A DNA stretch of 64,000 nucleotides, from positions 1,488,001 to 1,552,000 of the forward strand of contig NZ_CP031015.1 in the NCBI RefSeq assembly GCF_003850245.1. The letters are read 5' to 3'. This stretch comes from Microbacterium sp. ABRD28 (lineage in GTDB: Bacteria; Actinomycetota; Actinomycetes; Actinomycetales; Microbacteriaceae). How positions within the stretch are numbered: position 1 is the first letter of the stretch; every line of letters begins with the position of its first letter. A program made the translations under genes and the position numbers. Below are positions 9,192 to 18,449 of this stretch, one piece after another. The notes beneath the pieces are model-generated. The model searched no databases, was not told where the DNA came from, and was given only the letters and a program-made list of their open reading frames with translations.

Positions 9192-10412
9192 GTGTCGAAG
9201 CGGGCGGTGCTCTGGGTCGCGTTCGTGCTGGTGCACGTCGCGGTGGCGGTGCTCGGCTTCCTCCAGCCCAATCAGCCCATGGGCGACGTGTACATGGTCT
9301 ACGAGCCGTGGGCGAGCCGTGCGGCGGCGGCCGACGGGGTCGTCGGGATCACCGAGACCTGGGTCTACCCCGCCCTGGCGCTGGCGCCGATCTTCGTCAC
9401 CCACGTGCTCGCGCCGGTGTTCGGCTCATACCTCGTCGCCTGGCCCGTCGTCGTCACCGCCCTCGATGCCGCCGCCTTCGCGCTCCTCGTCGGGCGGGGC
9501 CGGTCGCAGGGCCGCACGGTGGCGGCCTGGTTCTGGCTGGTGTTCATCCTGGGGCTCGGTCCGGTGGGGATGTACCGACTGGACGCGATCACCGTGCCCC
9601 TGGCCGTCGCGGGCTGCCTCTGGCTTCTGACCAGACCCCGGCTGGCGGCGGTGCTCCTGGCCGCGGCGACCTGGATCAAGGTCTGGCCGGCGGCGCTGCT
9701 CGTGGCCGCCGTCATCGCGGTACGCCGTCGCCTCGCGCTCGTCGGCGGTGCCGCAGCGCTGTCGGCGCTGGTGATCGGGGTCGTCGTCGCCGTCGGCGGA
9801 GCCGCGCACCTCTTCGGCTTCGTCTTCGACCAGACCGAGCGGGGCCTGCAGGTCGAGGCGCCGGTCAGCGCCTTCTGGCTGTGGCGGGCCGTGGCGGGCT
9901 TCGCCGACTCCCGGGTGTTCTACGACGACGAGATCCTGACCTGGCAGGTGACGGGCCCCGGGGCAGCCGCGGTGAGCGATGCGATGACCGCCGTGATGGT
10001 GGCGGCTGTCGCTCTGGTGGCGGCGATCGGAGCGCTGCGCGTTCGCCGTGGCATCCCGTTCCTGCGGGTCTTCCCGGCTCTCGCGCTCAGCCTCGTGCTG
10101 GTCTTCATCGTGACAAACAAGGTCGGTTCGCCGCAGTACCTCACGTGGATCATCGCGCCCCTCGTCGTCGGGCTCGTCCTCGACCGTGACCGCTGGTGGT
10201 CGCCCGCCTGCCTGGCCCTTGTGAGCGCCGCCCTCACCCAGCTGATCTATCCGCTCTGGTACGACCGCGTGCTCGGTGGCGACCCGATCGCCGTCGGCGC
10301 GCTGACGCTGCGCAATGTCCTGCTCGTGGCGCTCCTGACGTGGAGCGTGACGCTGCTCGCGCGAACGCCCCGGCGCGTGCCGGCCCCTGCCGTCGTCGAC
10401 GCCCTGGCCTGA
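9192..10412 (+). CDS. DUF2029/GT87-like polytopic membrane protein
   Basis: 406-residue membrane protein with about 9-11 hydrophobic helices and few soluble loops. The overall pattern (N-terminal helix, Asp-containing first periplasmic loop PNQPMGDVYMVYEPWA, repeated TM segments, KVWPAALL) fits glycosyltransferase family 87/DUF2029, which includes polyprenol-phosphate mannosyltransferases of the actinobacterial envelope. The specific donor and acceptor cannot be told. The GTG start at 9192 has TAGGAT at 9180-9185, 6 nt upstream, and no clear SD. Confidence 0.75.
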   Translation: MSKRAVLWVAFVLVHVAVAVLGFLQPNQPMGDVYMVYEPWASRAAAADGVVGITETWVYPALALAPIFVTHVLAPVFGSYLVAWPVVVTALDAAAFALLVGRGRSQGRTVAAWFWLVFILGLGPVGMYRLDAITVPLAVAGCLWLLTRPRLAAVLLAAATWIKVWPAALLVAAVIAVRRRLALVGGAAALSALVIGVVVAVGGAAHLFGFVFDQTERGLQVEAPVSAFWLWRAVAGFADSRVFYDDEILTWQVTGPGAAAVSDAMTAVMVAAVALVAAIGALRVRRGIPFLRVFPALALSLVLVFIVTNKVGSPQYLTWIIAPLVVGLVLDRDRWWSPACLALVSAALTQLIYPLWYDRVLGGDPIAVGALTLRNVLLVALLTWSVTLLARTPRRVPAPAVVDALA

Positions 10413-10433
10413 TCCGTCAACCGAAAGGACCCC

Positions 10434-10760
10434 ATGCTCGTCGCCTTCTCCGTCGCTCCGAGCGGCACCGGCCGCTCCGACGGCTCCGTCCACGACGCCG
10501 TCGCCGCCGCCGTCCGGGTGGTGCGCAGCTCGGGGCTTGCGCACCGCACCACGTCGATGTTCACCGAGGTCGAGGGGGAGTGGGACGAGGTGATGGATGT
10601 CGTCAAGCGAGCCACCGAGGCGGTCCTGCCCTTCGGCTCGCGGGTGTCGCTCGTTCTCAAGGCCGACATCCGTCCGGGGCGCACGGGCGAGATCGAGGCC
10701 AAGATCGACCGCCTGGAGCGCGCGCTCGGCGAGGAATCCGACCCGCACGCAGAGGCGTGA
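10434..10760 (+). CDS. Thiamine-binding protein, MTH1187/YkoF family
   Basis: Small cytoplasmic protein of 108 residues. Start MLVAFSVAPSG and the segment HRTTSMFTEVEGEWDEVMDV match the MTH1187 (UPF0045) family, ferredoxin-like homodimers or tetramers some members of which bind thiamine-type ligands. Its exact role is unclear. An AAAGGA SD precedes the ATG. The stop overlaps the NUDIX gene start (GTGA), so the two are co-translated. Confidence 0.85.
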   Translation: MLVAFSVAPSGTGRSDGSVHDAVAAAVRVVRSSGLAHRTTSMFTEVEGEWDEVMDVVKRATEAVLPFGSRVSLVLKADIRPGRTGEIEAKIDRLERALGEESDPHAEA

Positions 10761-11545
10761 CCGGGTCGGCGACCCACGAGCCGGGGGCCTCCGCCGCGGC
10801 CGATCGGCTGGCCCGGGTGCTCGCCGACGCGGCGGGGCAGTCGCGCCCGCGCGCGGAGCGCGACGCCGGCGACCCCGATGTCCCTGTCGCCGGAACCGCG
10901 GTCCTGCTGCGCGACACGGCCCGCGGCGTGGAGGTGCTCATGCTCGAGCGCCCCGGTCAGGGATCCTTCGCCGGGGCGTGGGTGTTCCCCGGCGGCAAGG
11001 TCGAGCCCGGCGACGCCGGCGATGCGGGAGCGGACGACGAGGAAGCCACGGCTCGACGCGCTGCTGCGCGAGAGACCCGCGAGGAGGTGGGCCTCGAACT
11101 GCCAGGCGAGTCGCTGTCCACCGTGTCGCGATGGGACCCGCCTCCGGGCCTGCCGCTGCGAATCCGCACGTGGTTCTTCGTCGCCGATCTTCGGGGCGAG
11201 GCGGCCGGCGAGGTCGACGGCCTCGTCCTCGCCGACGGGGAGGTTGTGCGCGCCGAGTGGCTGCGTCCCGACGAGGCCCTCGCCGCGCACGGACGAGGGG
11301 AGCTCGTCCTGTACCCGCCCACCTGGGTGACCCTCCACGATCTCGCCGATGCGGCGAGCGCGGAGGAAGCGATGCAGAGAACGCGGATGACGGGGGTGCG
11401 TCGTTTCGACACCGTGGCCCGGCGGGGACCCGAGGGTCCGATCCTGCTCTGGGAGGGGGATGCGGAATACGACGCGCCCGGTGCGGGCGTCGCCCGTCAT
11501 CGGCTGGAGATCGGCAGTCTTCCGTGGCGGTACCTGCGTCGCTAG
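10757..11545 (+). CDS. NUDIX hydrolase
   Basis: 262-residue NUDIX-fold pyrophosphohydrolase. The Nudix box is visible as GGKVEPGD, then an acidic insert, then ARETREEVGLEL, that is GX5EX7REUXEEXGU with a longer spacing between the first Gly and the REUXEE core. This longer C-terminally extended form resembles NUDT19/RppH-like coenzyme A or acyl-CoA hydrolases, but substrate cannot be assigned. The GTG start at 10757 overlaps the upstream stop (GTGA); the longer upstream frame lies inside other genes. It converges with metX, the two stop codons overlapping by 4 bp. Confidence 0.85.
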   Translation: MTGSATHEPGASAAADRLARVLADAAGQSRPRAERDAGDPDVPVAGTAVLLRDTARGVEVLMLERPGQGSFAGAWVFPGGKVEPGDAGDAGADDEEATARRAAARETREEVGLELPGESLSTVSRWDPPPGLPLRIRTWFFVADLRGEAAGEVDGLVLADGEVVRAEWLRPDEALAAHGRGELVLYPPTWVTLHDLADAASAEEAMQRTRMTGVRRFDTVARRGPEGPILLWEGDAEYDAPGAGVARHRLEIGSLPWRYLRR

Positions 11546-12747
11546 GTGGCGAGCAGGCGCTCCAGGTGGAGCCCGACCGGTGAGGTCTCGATGAGGAACC
11601 CGTCATGGCCGAAGTCGCTGACGAGCTCCACCGCGCGGTCGCCGTCGATGTTGTGGCGGAGTCCGCGTGCGATGCGGTGCTGCCCGTCGACGGGGAAGAG
11701 GCGGTCGCTGTCGATCCCGAGCACGAGCGCGCGCGCCGTCACCCGTTCCAGGGCGCTTTCGACCCCGCCGCGGTCGCGGCCGATGTCGTGCGAGTTCATC
11801 GCCTCGACGAGGGTCAGGTAGCTGTTGGCGTCGAAGCGACGCGTGAACTTGTTGCCGTGGAAGTCGAGATAGCTCTCCACAGCGAAGCGCCCGCCGTGGC
11901 CGAGGGGGCTGACCCCCGACTGCCATGACCGCTGGAAGCGCTGATTCAACTCGGTCGGCGAGCGGTAGTTCAACAGCGCCATCCGTCGTGCCAGCGCGAG
12001 CCCTCGGTGGGGCCCGTCGCCGTCGCCGGCGTCGTAGTACTCCCCGCCCTGGAAGCGCGGATCGATCCGGATCGCCTCGAGCTGCACCGAGTTCAGGGCC
12101 ACCTGGTCGGCGGTCGTGACCGGGGGAGCCGACAGCACCGCCATCCGTTCCACGCGCTCCGGATGCGAGACTGCCCATTCCAGCGCGTGCATGCCGCCCA
12201 TGGAGCCGCCGATGACCGCTGCCCAGGTGTCGATCCCGAGCGCGTCGGCGAGCCGCACCTGGGCGGCGACCTGATCGCGCACGGTGAGGTAGGGGAAACG
12301 GGATGCCCACTCGTAGCCGTCGGGCGCGATGCTCGCCGGTCCCGTCGAGCCCTGACAGCCGCCCAGCATGTTCGGCGCGACCACGAACCAGCGGTCGGTG
12401 TCGACGGGCTTGCCCGGCCCGACGATGTCGTCCCACCAGCCGTCGGTGGGGTGCCCCGGGCCCGCCTCACCGGTGACGTGACTGTCGCCGGTGAGGGCGT
12501 GGAGGACCAGCACGGCGTTGTCGCGCGCCGGTGTGAGCTCGCCCCAGGTCTCGAAGGCGATGCGGATGCCGGGGAGCTCTGTTCCGCCCTCCGTGCGGAA
12601 CGCGCCGAAGGCGGCGAACTGGCGTGCTCCGGCGGGGTCGCCGTCGCGCCAGGCGCCCGTGACGGGCGGGCGGCCGAGAAGCAGACGCGCGTCGGCCTCC
12701 GTCACCGGTGCGCTCGGCACCGTGTCTTCGGAGGTCTGCCAGTCCAT
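11542..12747 (-). CDS. metX: Homoserine O-acetyltransferase
   Basis: 401-residue alpha/beta-hydrolase-fold enzyme that acetylates homoserine with acetyl-CoA, the first committed step of methionine synthesis. Nucleophile Ser182 is in GGSMGGMHALEW, the acid Asp in GIDSDRLFP and the catalytic His in DFGHDGFLIE. LHALTGDSHVTG and NMLGGCQGSTGP are typical MetX segments. Start MDWQTSEDTV at 12747 is preferred; an ATG three codons upstream is possible. With metY about 3 kb away it supplies the direct-sulfhydrylation route. No SAM riboswitch pattern is seen in the short (76 bp) upstream gap. Confidence 0.95.
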   Translation of the reverse strand: MDWQTSEDTVPSAPVTEADARLLLGRPPVTGAWRDGDPAGARQFAAFGAFRTEGGTELPGIRIAFETWGELTPARDNAVLVLHALTGDSHVTGEAGPGHPTDGWWDDIVGPGKPVDTDRWFVVAPNMLGGCQGSTGPASIAPDGYEWASRFPYLTVRDQVAAQVRLADALGIDTWAAVIGGSMGGMHALEWAVSHPERVERMAVLSAPPVTTADQVALNSVQLEAIRIDPRFQGGEYYDAGDGDGPHRGLALARRMALLNYRSPTELNQRFQRSWQSGVSPLGHGGRFAVESYLDFHGNKFTRRFDANSYLTLVEAMNSHDIGRDRGGVESALERVTARALVLGIDSDRLFPVDGQHRIARGLRHNIDGDRAVELVSDFGHDGFLIETSPVGLHLERLLAT

Positions 12748-12823
12748 GCCTGCCATTCTCGCCGCTGGGAAAGGTGGCCAGCGCTGTGTTACGACCCGGC
12801 TAGTGTGGGGCGGGGGGACGGAC

Positions 12824-14020
12824 GTGAACACAGCTCAGGACGCGACGCGCCGAGAGATCATCGCGCAGTACGGCATCGTCGGGGAGCCCCCCGAGCCCGA
12901 CCTCGAGGGTCTGGTGCAGCTGGCCGCGACCATCTCGGGAGTGTCGACCGCGGTGATCAACATCATCGATGATCGGCACCAGCATCAGATCGCCACCGTG
13001 GGGATCTCTCCCGCCGTCTGCGCACGAGAAGACTCGATGTGCGCGGTCGTCTTCGAGGGCGCCCAGCGGGTGGTCGTCAGTGACGCCCGTCGCGATGAGC
13101 GGTTCGCCGAGAATCCCTTCGTCACCGGCGACGTCGCGCGCATCAGGTTCTACGCCTCGAGTCCGCTGGTGACGCCGGGGGGAGTCGCGATCGGAACGCT
13201 GTGCGTCTTCGACGACGATCCCGGCGTGCTCACCGAGGAACAGGGCCACGCGCTCGATGTCCTCGCCCATCAGGTGGTCGACGTGCTGGAGCTGCGCAGA
13301 CTTGCGCGCGAGCTCAAGCGATCCAACGAGGCGCTGGAGGGCTTCGCCCGCCAGGTCAGTCATGATCTGCGCAACCCCCTCACCGCGATCAGCGGTTTTC
13401 TCGAACTCGCCGTCGACAGTCCCGAGCTCGCCGAGGCGCCGGTTGCGGCCCGCGCGATCGAGAGGGCGGAGGCTGCGGCTCAGCGGATGTCCGAAATGCT
13501 GGATGACCTCCTCGCCTTCGCGCGCGTGGGTGGCGTCCCGCCCGCGACGGCGAGGGTCGATGTCGGCGAGCTCCTGGAGGAGATCCAGGACGATCTGCAC
13601 TCGGCGCTCAGCGAGAGCGGTGCCCGCATCGATGTCACGGCGTCGGCCGACATCGAAGGAGACCGCACCATGCTCCGCGTGCTGGTGGAGAATCTCGTCG
13701 CCAACGCCGTGAAGTTCGCCAACGCCGCGGGCGGAAGGCCCCACGTCGACGTCCACGTGGAGCGATCGGCATCCGGCATCCGGCTCATCGTCGACGACGA
13801 CGGACCCGGCATCCCGGAAGACGACAGGGAGCGGGTCTTCGGGCTGATGGAACGAGGCCGCAACGCCCTCGCTCCGGGACTGGGGATCGGACTGGCCACT
13901 TGCCGCCGCATCGCCGAAGCGCACGGCGGACAGATCGGCATCAGCGATTCCCCGCTCGGTGGCGCACGCGTGTGGGTGGTTCTGCCCGGATCTGACAGAT
14001 TCGAGCCCGCCGCCGTCTGA
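12824..14020 (+). CDS. GAF-domain sensor histidine kinase
   Basis: 398-residue soluble histidine kinase without membrane segments. An N-terminal GAF domain (about residues 25-155; DDRHQHQIATVG, CVFDDDPG) is followed by HisKA with phospho-acceptor His180 in QVSHDLRNPLTAISG, then an HATPase_c domain with N box (LVANAVKF), G1 (DDGPGIPEDD) and G2 (GLGIGLATCRRIAEAHGG). It is likely a cytoplasmic sensor of a small molecule or redox state. No response regulator is adjacent, so it is an orphan kinase. The GTG start at 12824 is preceded by GGGGGG. It diverges from metX. Confidence 0.88.
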   Translation: MNTAQDATRREIIAQYGIVGEPPEPDLEGLVQLAATISGVSTAVINIIDDRHQHQIATVGISPAVCAREDSMCAVVFEGAQRVVVSDARRDERFAENPFVTGDVARIRFYASSPLVTPGGVAIGTLCVFDDDPGVLTEEQGHALDVLAHQVVDVLELRRLARELKRSNEALEGFARQVSHDLRNPLTAISGFLELAVDSPELAEAPVAARAIERAEAAAQRMSEMLDDLLAFARVGGVPPATARVDVGELLEEIQDDLHSALSESGARIDVTASADIEGDRTMLRVLVENLVANAVKFANAAGGRPHVDVHVERSASGIRLIVDDDGPGIPEDDRERVFGLMERGRNALAPGLGIGLATCRRIAEAHGGQIGISDSPLGGARVWVVLPGSDRFEPAAV

Positions 14021-14038
14021 GCGCACGATGATGGGAGC

Positions 14039-14737
14039 ATGGCGCGCTTCCTTCTCATCGCCGCTTCGAGCGGCATCGGTCAGGCCACGGCGGAGATCCT
14101 CCGTGAGAGCGGACACGAGGTCGTCACGACCGCGCGCGGGGATGACACCATCACCCCCGACCACGTCGTCGACGCCACCGACTTCGCTGCTGTCGACGAG
14201 GTGTTCGCCGCAGCGGGTGACCTCGACGGCGTCGCCTGCTTCGCCGGATCGCTGCTGCTCAAGCCCGCGCATCTGACGACGGCCGAGGAGTACGACGAGG
14301 TGATCGCCGCATCGCTCACGACCGCCTTCGCGACGGTGCGGGGTGCGGGAAAGCACCTCAAACGCGGAGGATCGGTGGTGCTCGTGTCATCCGCGGCGGC
14401 TCTGCACGGAACGGCCAATCACGAGGCCATCGCCGCCGCGAAATCAGGGGTGGTCGGTCTTGCTCTCTCGTCCGCCGCGACCTACGCGTCGCGCAACCTG
14501 CGGGTGAACGCGGTCGCCCCGGGACTCACCGAGACGTCGCTGACGGCGTCGCTGACCGAGACCGAGGGGGCGCGGAAGGTGTCGGAGGCCATGCACGCCC
14601 TCGGGCGGCTGGGCAAGCCCGACGACGTCGCCCGAGCGGTGGCCTTCCTCCTCGACCCGGCGAACGACTGGATCACCGGGCAGGTGCTGGCCGTCGACGG
14701 AGGCCTCGCGCGGGTGCGCCCGCGCATGAAGGTCTGA
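14039..14737 (+). CDS. SDR-family protein lacking the usual catalytic tyrosine
   Basis: Rossmann-fold short-chain dehydrogenase of 232 residues with cofactor motif AASSGIGQATAE and the C-terminal GQVLAVDGGLAR. Where classical SDRs have YxxxK this protein reads NHEAIAAAKSG, so Lys is kept but Tyr is replaced (Ile at the position four before Lys). A conserved SDR subgroup shares this NHEAIAAAK form, so it may be an atypical reductase or a non-catalytic NAD(P)-binding protein. Function unknown. It ends just before a hairpin shared with metY. Confidence 0.85.
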   Translation: MARFLLIAASSGIGQATAEILRESGHEVVTTARGDDTITPDHVVDATDFAAVDEVFAAAGDLDGVACFAGSLLLKPAHLTTAEEYDEVIAASLTTAFATVRGAGKHLKRGGSVVLVSSAAALHGTANHEAIAAAKSGVVGLALSSAATYASRNLRVNAVAPGLTETSLTASLTETEGARKVSEAMHALGRLGKPDDVARAVAFLLDPANDWITGQVLAVDGGLARVRPRMKV

Positions 14738-14772
14738 CCCGCGGCGCGCGCGATCCGCGACCGAAACGCGAA

Positions 14773-14807
14773 GCGCCCCGCGAACCCTGGTCGAGTTCGC
14801 AGGGCGC
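14773..14807. terminator. Bidirectional terminator hairpin between the SDR gene and metY
   Basis: GCGCCC-C-GCGAA (14773-14784) pairs with TTCGC-A-GGGCGC (14796-14807): eleven pairs, one C/A mismatch, 11-nt loop. It lies between two convergent genes. It lacks a strong T-run, as is usual in high-GC actinobacteria. Confidence 0.6.
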
Positions 14808-14823
14808 CTCGAGGCGCGCCGGG

Positions 14824-16146
14824 TCAGGCGCGCGCGGCCTCCGAGACCCGGCGCGCAGCGGCGAGGGCCTGCTCGAGGTCGGCCTTGAGGTCATCGACGT
14901 TCTCGATCCCCACCGACAGGCGCACGAGCCCCGGGGTCACCCCGGCGGTCAGCTGCTGCTCGGGCGTGAGCTGCGAGTGGGTGGTCGAGGCGGGGTGGAT
15001 GACGAGCGAGCGCACGTCGCCGATGTTGGCGAGGTGGCTGAACAGCGTGAGCGAGTTCACGAACTCGCGGCCTGCATCCACACCGCCCTTCAACTCGAAG
15101 GACAGCACCGCGCCCACACCCTTCGGGGCGTAGCGGTTCGCCGCGGCGTACCAGGGCGAGGTGGGCAGGCCCGAGTAGTTCACCGACGCCACGTCGGACT
15201 GGTTCTCGAGCCACTCGGCGATCTCCTGCGCGTTCTGCACGTGACGCTCGATGCGCAGCGACAGCGTCTCGATGCCCTGCAGGAGCAGCCAGGCGCTGTT
15301 CGGCGAGATGGACGATCCGAGGTCCCGCAGCAGCTGCACGCGGGCCTTGATGATGTAGGCCAGGCCGTCGCCGACGGCTGCGGTGTAGCTCGCTCCGTGG
15401 TACGACGGGTCGGGCTCGGTGAACCCGGGGAAGCGGTCGACGTGCTTGGACCACTCGAACGATCCGCCGTCGACGATCACGCCGCCGATCACGGTACCGT
15501 GGCCGCCGAGGAACTTCGTCGCCGAGTGCAGCACGATGTCGGCGCCGTGCTCGAACGGGCGGATGAGGTAGGGCGTCGCGATGGTGTTGTCGACGATGAG
15601 CGGGACTCCCGCCTCGTGCGCGACGTCGGCGACGGTGCGGATGTCGAGGACGTTGATCTTGGGGTTGCCGATCGTCTCGGCGAAGAACGCCTTGGTGTTC
15701 GGCCGCACCGCGCGGCGCCACTCCTCGGCGTCATCCTGGTTCTCGACGAAGGTGACCTCGATGCCGAGCTTGGCCAGGGTGTACTTGAACAGGTTGTAGG
15801 TGCCGCCGTAGATCGAGCTGGAGGAGACGAAGTGGTCGCCCGCCTCGGCGAGGTTGAGGATCGCGAAGGTCTCGGCCGCCTGGCCGCTGGAGACCAGCAA
15901 GGCGCCGGTGCCGCCCTCGAGCGCCGCGATGCGCTGCTCGACGACATCCTGCGTGGGGTTCTGGATGCGGGTGTAGATGTTTCCGAACTCGGCCAGCGCG
16001 AAGAGGTTGGCGGCGTGATCGGTGTTGTCGAACACGTACGACGTGGTCTGGTAGATGGGCGTGGCGCGGGCCTTCGTCACCGGGTCGGGCTGTGCGCCCG
16101 AGTGGATCTGCTTGGTCTCGAAACGCCAGTTCTCGGGTGCGGACAT
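14824..16146 (-). CDS. metY: O-acetylhomoserine sulfhydrylase / O-acetylserine aminocarboxypropyltransferase
   Basis: 440-residue PLP enzyme of the Cys/Met metabolism family (fold type I) that makes homocysteine from O-acetylhomoserine and sulfide. Schiff-base Lys211 is in LHSATKFLGGHGTVIGG, the PLP ring-stacking region is YTRIQNPTQDVVE, and VDNTIATPYL is conserved. Length agrees with MetY (about 430) and is longer than MetB/MetZ. Together with metX it completes assimilation of sulfide to homocysteine. The 159-bp divergent gap to the next SDR shows no recognisable SAM riboswitch; a TAGGAG SD precedes the ATG. Confidence 0.95.
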   Translation of the reverse strand: MSAPENWRFETKQIHSGAQPDPVTKARATPIYQTTSYVFDNTDHAANLFALAEFGNIYTRIQNPTQDVVEQRIAALEGGTGALLVSSGQAAETFAILNLAEAGDHFVSSSSIYGGTYNLFKYTLAKLGIEVTFVENQDDAEEWRRAVRPNTKAFFAETIGNPKINVLDIRTVADVAHEAGVPLIVDNTIATPYLIRPFEHGADIVLHSATKFLGGHGTVIGGVIVDGGSFEWSKHVDRFPGFTEPDPSYHGASYTAAVGDGLAYIIKARVQLLRDLGSSISPNSAWLLLQGIETLSLRIERHVQNAQEIAEWLENQSDVASVNYSGLPTSPWYAAANRYAPKGVGAVLSFELKGGVDAGREFVNSLTLFSHLANIGDVRSLVIHPASTTHSQLTPEQQLTAGVTPGLVRLSVGIENVDDLKADLEQALAAARRVSEAARA

Positions 16147-16305
16147 GGGCTGCTCCTACCGGTCGATGGGTGCCGCGGCGGGTTCCGCGACCTCTTCGAG
16201 GGTACGGAAGGCCCCCCTCGTCGACAACGCGGGGGAAATGTGACGTAACGCGGGCGCGTGCGGGCCGTGCGCCCCGCGCCGGGTGCGCCTTGTAGCGTGA
16301 GGAGT

Positions 16306-17127
16306 ATGACCGATGCCACGCCGACGGATGCCGCACATCGACCGACCGCCCGACGCGCGGTGGTGACCGGAGCGAGTTCGGGGATCGGCGAGGCGACGGC
16401 GCGGAAGCTCCGGGCGCTCGGCTGGGACGTGGTCGCCGTGGCCCGACGTGCCGAGCGCCTCGCCGCACTGGAGAACGAGATCGGTGCGGTCGCCTTCGCC
16501 GCCGATCTCACCGCCGCCGCCGATGTCGAGGCGCTCGCCGAGTGGCTGGCCGAGACGGGGCCGGTCGACGCGCTCGTCAATGTCGCCGGGGGCGCGCGCG
16601 GCACCGATCGCGTCGAGGACGGCGACCCCGACGACTGGCAGTGGATGTTCGAGGTCAACGTGCTCGCCACGCAGCGCCTCACCGCCGCCCTGCTGCCGCT
16701 GCTGCGCCGCGCCGCCGCCGATCGGGCAGCTCACGCCGACGTGGTCTTCGTCACCTCGACGGCCGCGCAGATCGCCTACGCCGGCGGTGCCGGATACAAC
16801 GCCGCGAAGGCGGGACAGTCGATGATCGCGCATGCGCTGCGCCTCGAGGTCAACGGCGAGCCGCTCCGGGTCATCGAGATCGCGCCGGGCATGGTGCAGA
16901 CCGAGGAGTTCACTCTCAATCGCCTCGGCGGTGATCGCGCCGCGGCCGACCGGGTGTACGAGGACGTCCAGGCGCCGCTCACCGCCGACGACGTCGCGGA
17001 CGTCATCGGGTACGCGCTGTCGGCGCCGGGGCACGTCAACCTCGACCTCGTCACGATGCGACCGGTCGCGCAGTCGGCGCAGCACCTGCTGGCTCGCGGG
17101 CCGCTGCACGTGCGCACTGCCGGCTGA
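16306..17127 (+). CDS. SDR-family NAD(P)-dependent oxidoreductase
   Basis: Classical short-chain dehydrogenase, 273 residues from ATG 16306. Cofactor motif [19 protein letters not shown], and active-site Ser (STAAQ) with YxxxK as YNAAKAG. The segment [20 protein letters not shown] is typical of YdfG-like 3-hydroxy acid (serine) dehydrogenases, so a hydroxy-acid substrate is a reasonable guess. TAGCGT at 16293-16298 is 7 nt from the ATG, with GAGG also present. The stop overlaps the ung start by one base. Confidence 0.88.
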   Translation: MTDATPTDAAHRPTARRAVVTGASSGIGEATARKLRALGWDVVAVARRAERLAALENEIGAVAFAADLTAAADVEALAEWLAETGPVDALVNVAGGARGTDRVEDGDPDDWQWMFEVNVLATQRLTAALLPLLRRAAADRAAHADVVFVTSTAAQIAYAGGAGYNAAKAGQSMIAHALRLEVNGEPLRVIEIAPGMVQTEEFTLNRLGGDRAAADRVYEDVQAPLTADDVADVIGYALSAPGHVNLDLVTMRPVAQSAQHLLARGPLHVRTAG

Positions 17128-17825
17128 TGGCGCGCACGCTCGACGACCTGGCCGGTGCGGGTCTGCTGGATGCCGGGTGGGCGGAAGCACTCGCGCCCGT
17201 CGCCTCCGACATCGCCGCCCTCGGCGAGCGGCTGCGGGCCGAGACCGCCGGGGGCGGCCGGTACCTCCCCGCCGGCGAGCGCGTGCTGCGCGCCTTCTCG
17301 CAGCCGCTCGACGACGTGAAGGTGCTCATCGTGGGGCAGGATCCCTACCCCACGCCGGGTCATCCGATCGGCCTTTCGTTCGCCGTCGATCCGAGCGTGC
17401 GGCCCCTGCCGCGGAGCCTGGCGAACATCTACCGCGAGCTGCACGACGACCTCGGTATCGAGCCCGCCGCCCACGGCGACCTGTCGGCATGGAGCGACCA
17501 GGGGGTGATGCTGCTGAACAGGGTGCTGACCGTCCGCCCTGGTGAGCCCGGCTCTCATCGCGGCTGGGGCTGGGAACGCGTCACCGAGCACGCGATCCGC
17601 GTGCTCGCCGCGCGCGACGAACCCCTCGTGGCGATTCTGTGGGGGAGGGATGCCGCGACCCTGCGTCCGCTCCTCGGTGACACCCCGGTCGTCGCCTCGG
17701 CGCACCCGTCGCCCCTCTCGGCCAGTCGGGGATTCTTCGGGTCGCGGCCCTTCTCGCGCACGAACGAACTCCTCACCGCGCAGGGCGCTTCGGCGGTCGA
17801 CTGGCGCCTGCCCTCCGCCGCGTAG
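17127..17825 (+). CDS. ung: Uracil-DNA glycosylase
   Basis: Family 1 uracil-DNA glycosylase, 232 residues, removing uracil from DNA in base-excision repair. The water-activating motif is [16 protein letters not shown] (catalytic Asp after Gln). The minor-groove motif is [18 protein letters not shown], containing the conserved His. The start codon overlaps the preceding TGA, so it is coupled to the SDR. The Pro after GQDPY in place of the enterobacterial His is usual in actinobacteria. Confidence 0.93.
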   Translation: MARTLDDLAGAGLLDAGWAEALAPVASDIAALGERLRAETAGGGRYLPAGERVLRAFSQPLDDVKVLIVGQDPYPTPGHPIGLSFAVDPSVRPLPRSLANIYRELHDDLGIEPAAHGDLSAWSDQGVMLLNRVLTVRPGEPGSHRGWGWERVTEHAIRVLAARDEPLVAILWGRDAATLRPLLGDTPVVASAHPSPLSASRGFFGSRPFSRTNELLTAQGASAVDWRLPSAA

Positions 17826-17834
17826 GCTGTCGCC

Positions 17835-18449
17835 ATGCTGGAGGAGGAATACGAGACGGCGAGACGCCGCCTTCCCCGTCATCTTCGCCGCCGGCCCGAG
17901 CCGGAGCGCCCGTTCTCCTTCGAGATCCGTCCGGTCGCCGACGGCGACATCCCCGATATCCGGGAGATCTACAACTACTACGTCACCAACTCGGTGGTCA
18001 CCTTCGATGAGAAGAAGTGGTCGATCGCGCAGTGGCGCGAGAAGGTGGCTCACCTGAAGAAGCTGGGGCTGCCCTTCCTCGTCGCCGAGTCGCCGTCGGG
18101 TCAGATCCTCGGGTACGCGTACGTGCAGCCGATGTCGAGCAAGTCGGCGTATCGGTATTCGGTGGAGAACTCCATCTACCTCGGGCAGGCCGCGACCGGG
18201 AAGGGACTCGGGCGGGCGCTGCTGGAGGCGCTGATCGTCGCCTGCGAGCAGGCCGGCATCCGGGAGATGGTGGCCGTGATCAGCGACAAGGGGGCCGAGG
18301 CCTCCATCGCTCTGCACGAGAAGATGGGCTTCGAAGAGGTCGGCCGCATGGGCCGGGTCGGCTTCAAGTTCGGCCGGTGGCTCGGGACGGTGTACCTGCA
18401 GAAGTCGCTGAAGCCGGTGAAGAAGCGGCGGGCGCTCTTCGGTCGGTGA
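17835..18449 (+). CDS. GNAT family N-acetyltransferase (phosphinothricin acetyltransferase-like)
   Basis: 204-residue acetyl-CoA-dependent transferase. After a basic 28-residue N-terminus the GNAT core begins at FSFEIRPVADGDIPDIREIYNYYV, with acetyl-CoA-binding motif A as QAATGKGLGRALLEALI and a C-terminal LHEKMGFEEVGRMGRVGFKFGRW like Pat/Bar and MddA-type enzymes acting on small amino-acid analogues. Substrate unknown. TAGGCT at 17823-17828 is 6 nt before the ATG and overlaps the end of ung. Confidence 0.85.
   Translation: MLEEEYETARRRLPRHLRRRPEPERPFSFEIRPVADGDIPDIREIYNYYVTNSVVTFDEKKWSIAQWREKVAHLKKLGLPFLVAESPSGQILGYAYVQPMSSKSAYRYSVENSIYLGQAATGKGLGRALLEALIVACEQAGIREMVAVISDKGAEASIALHEKMGFEEVGRMGRVGFKFGRWLGTVYLQKSLKPVKKRRALFGR

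Noticed and set aside
16147..16305. SAM riboswitch before metY or metX
   Set aside because: Neither upstream region shows a recognisable SAM-I, SAM-II or SAM-IV core, and that of metX is only 76 bp.
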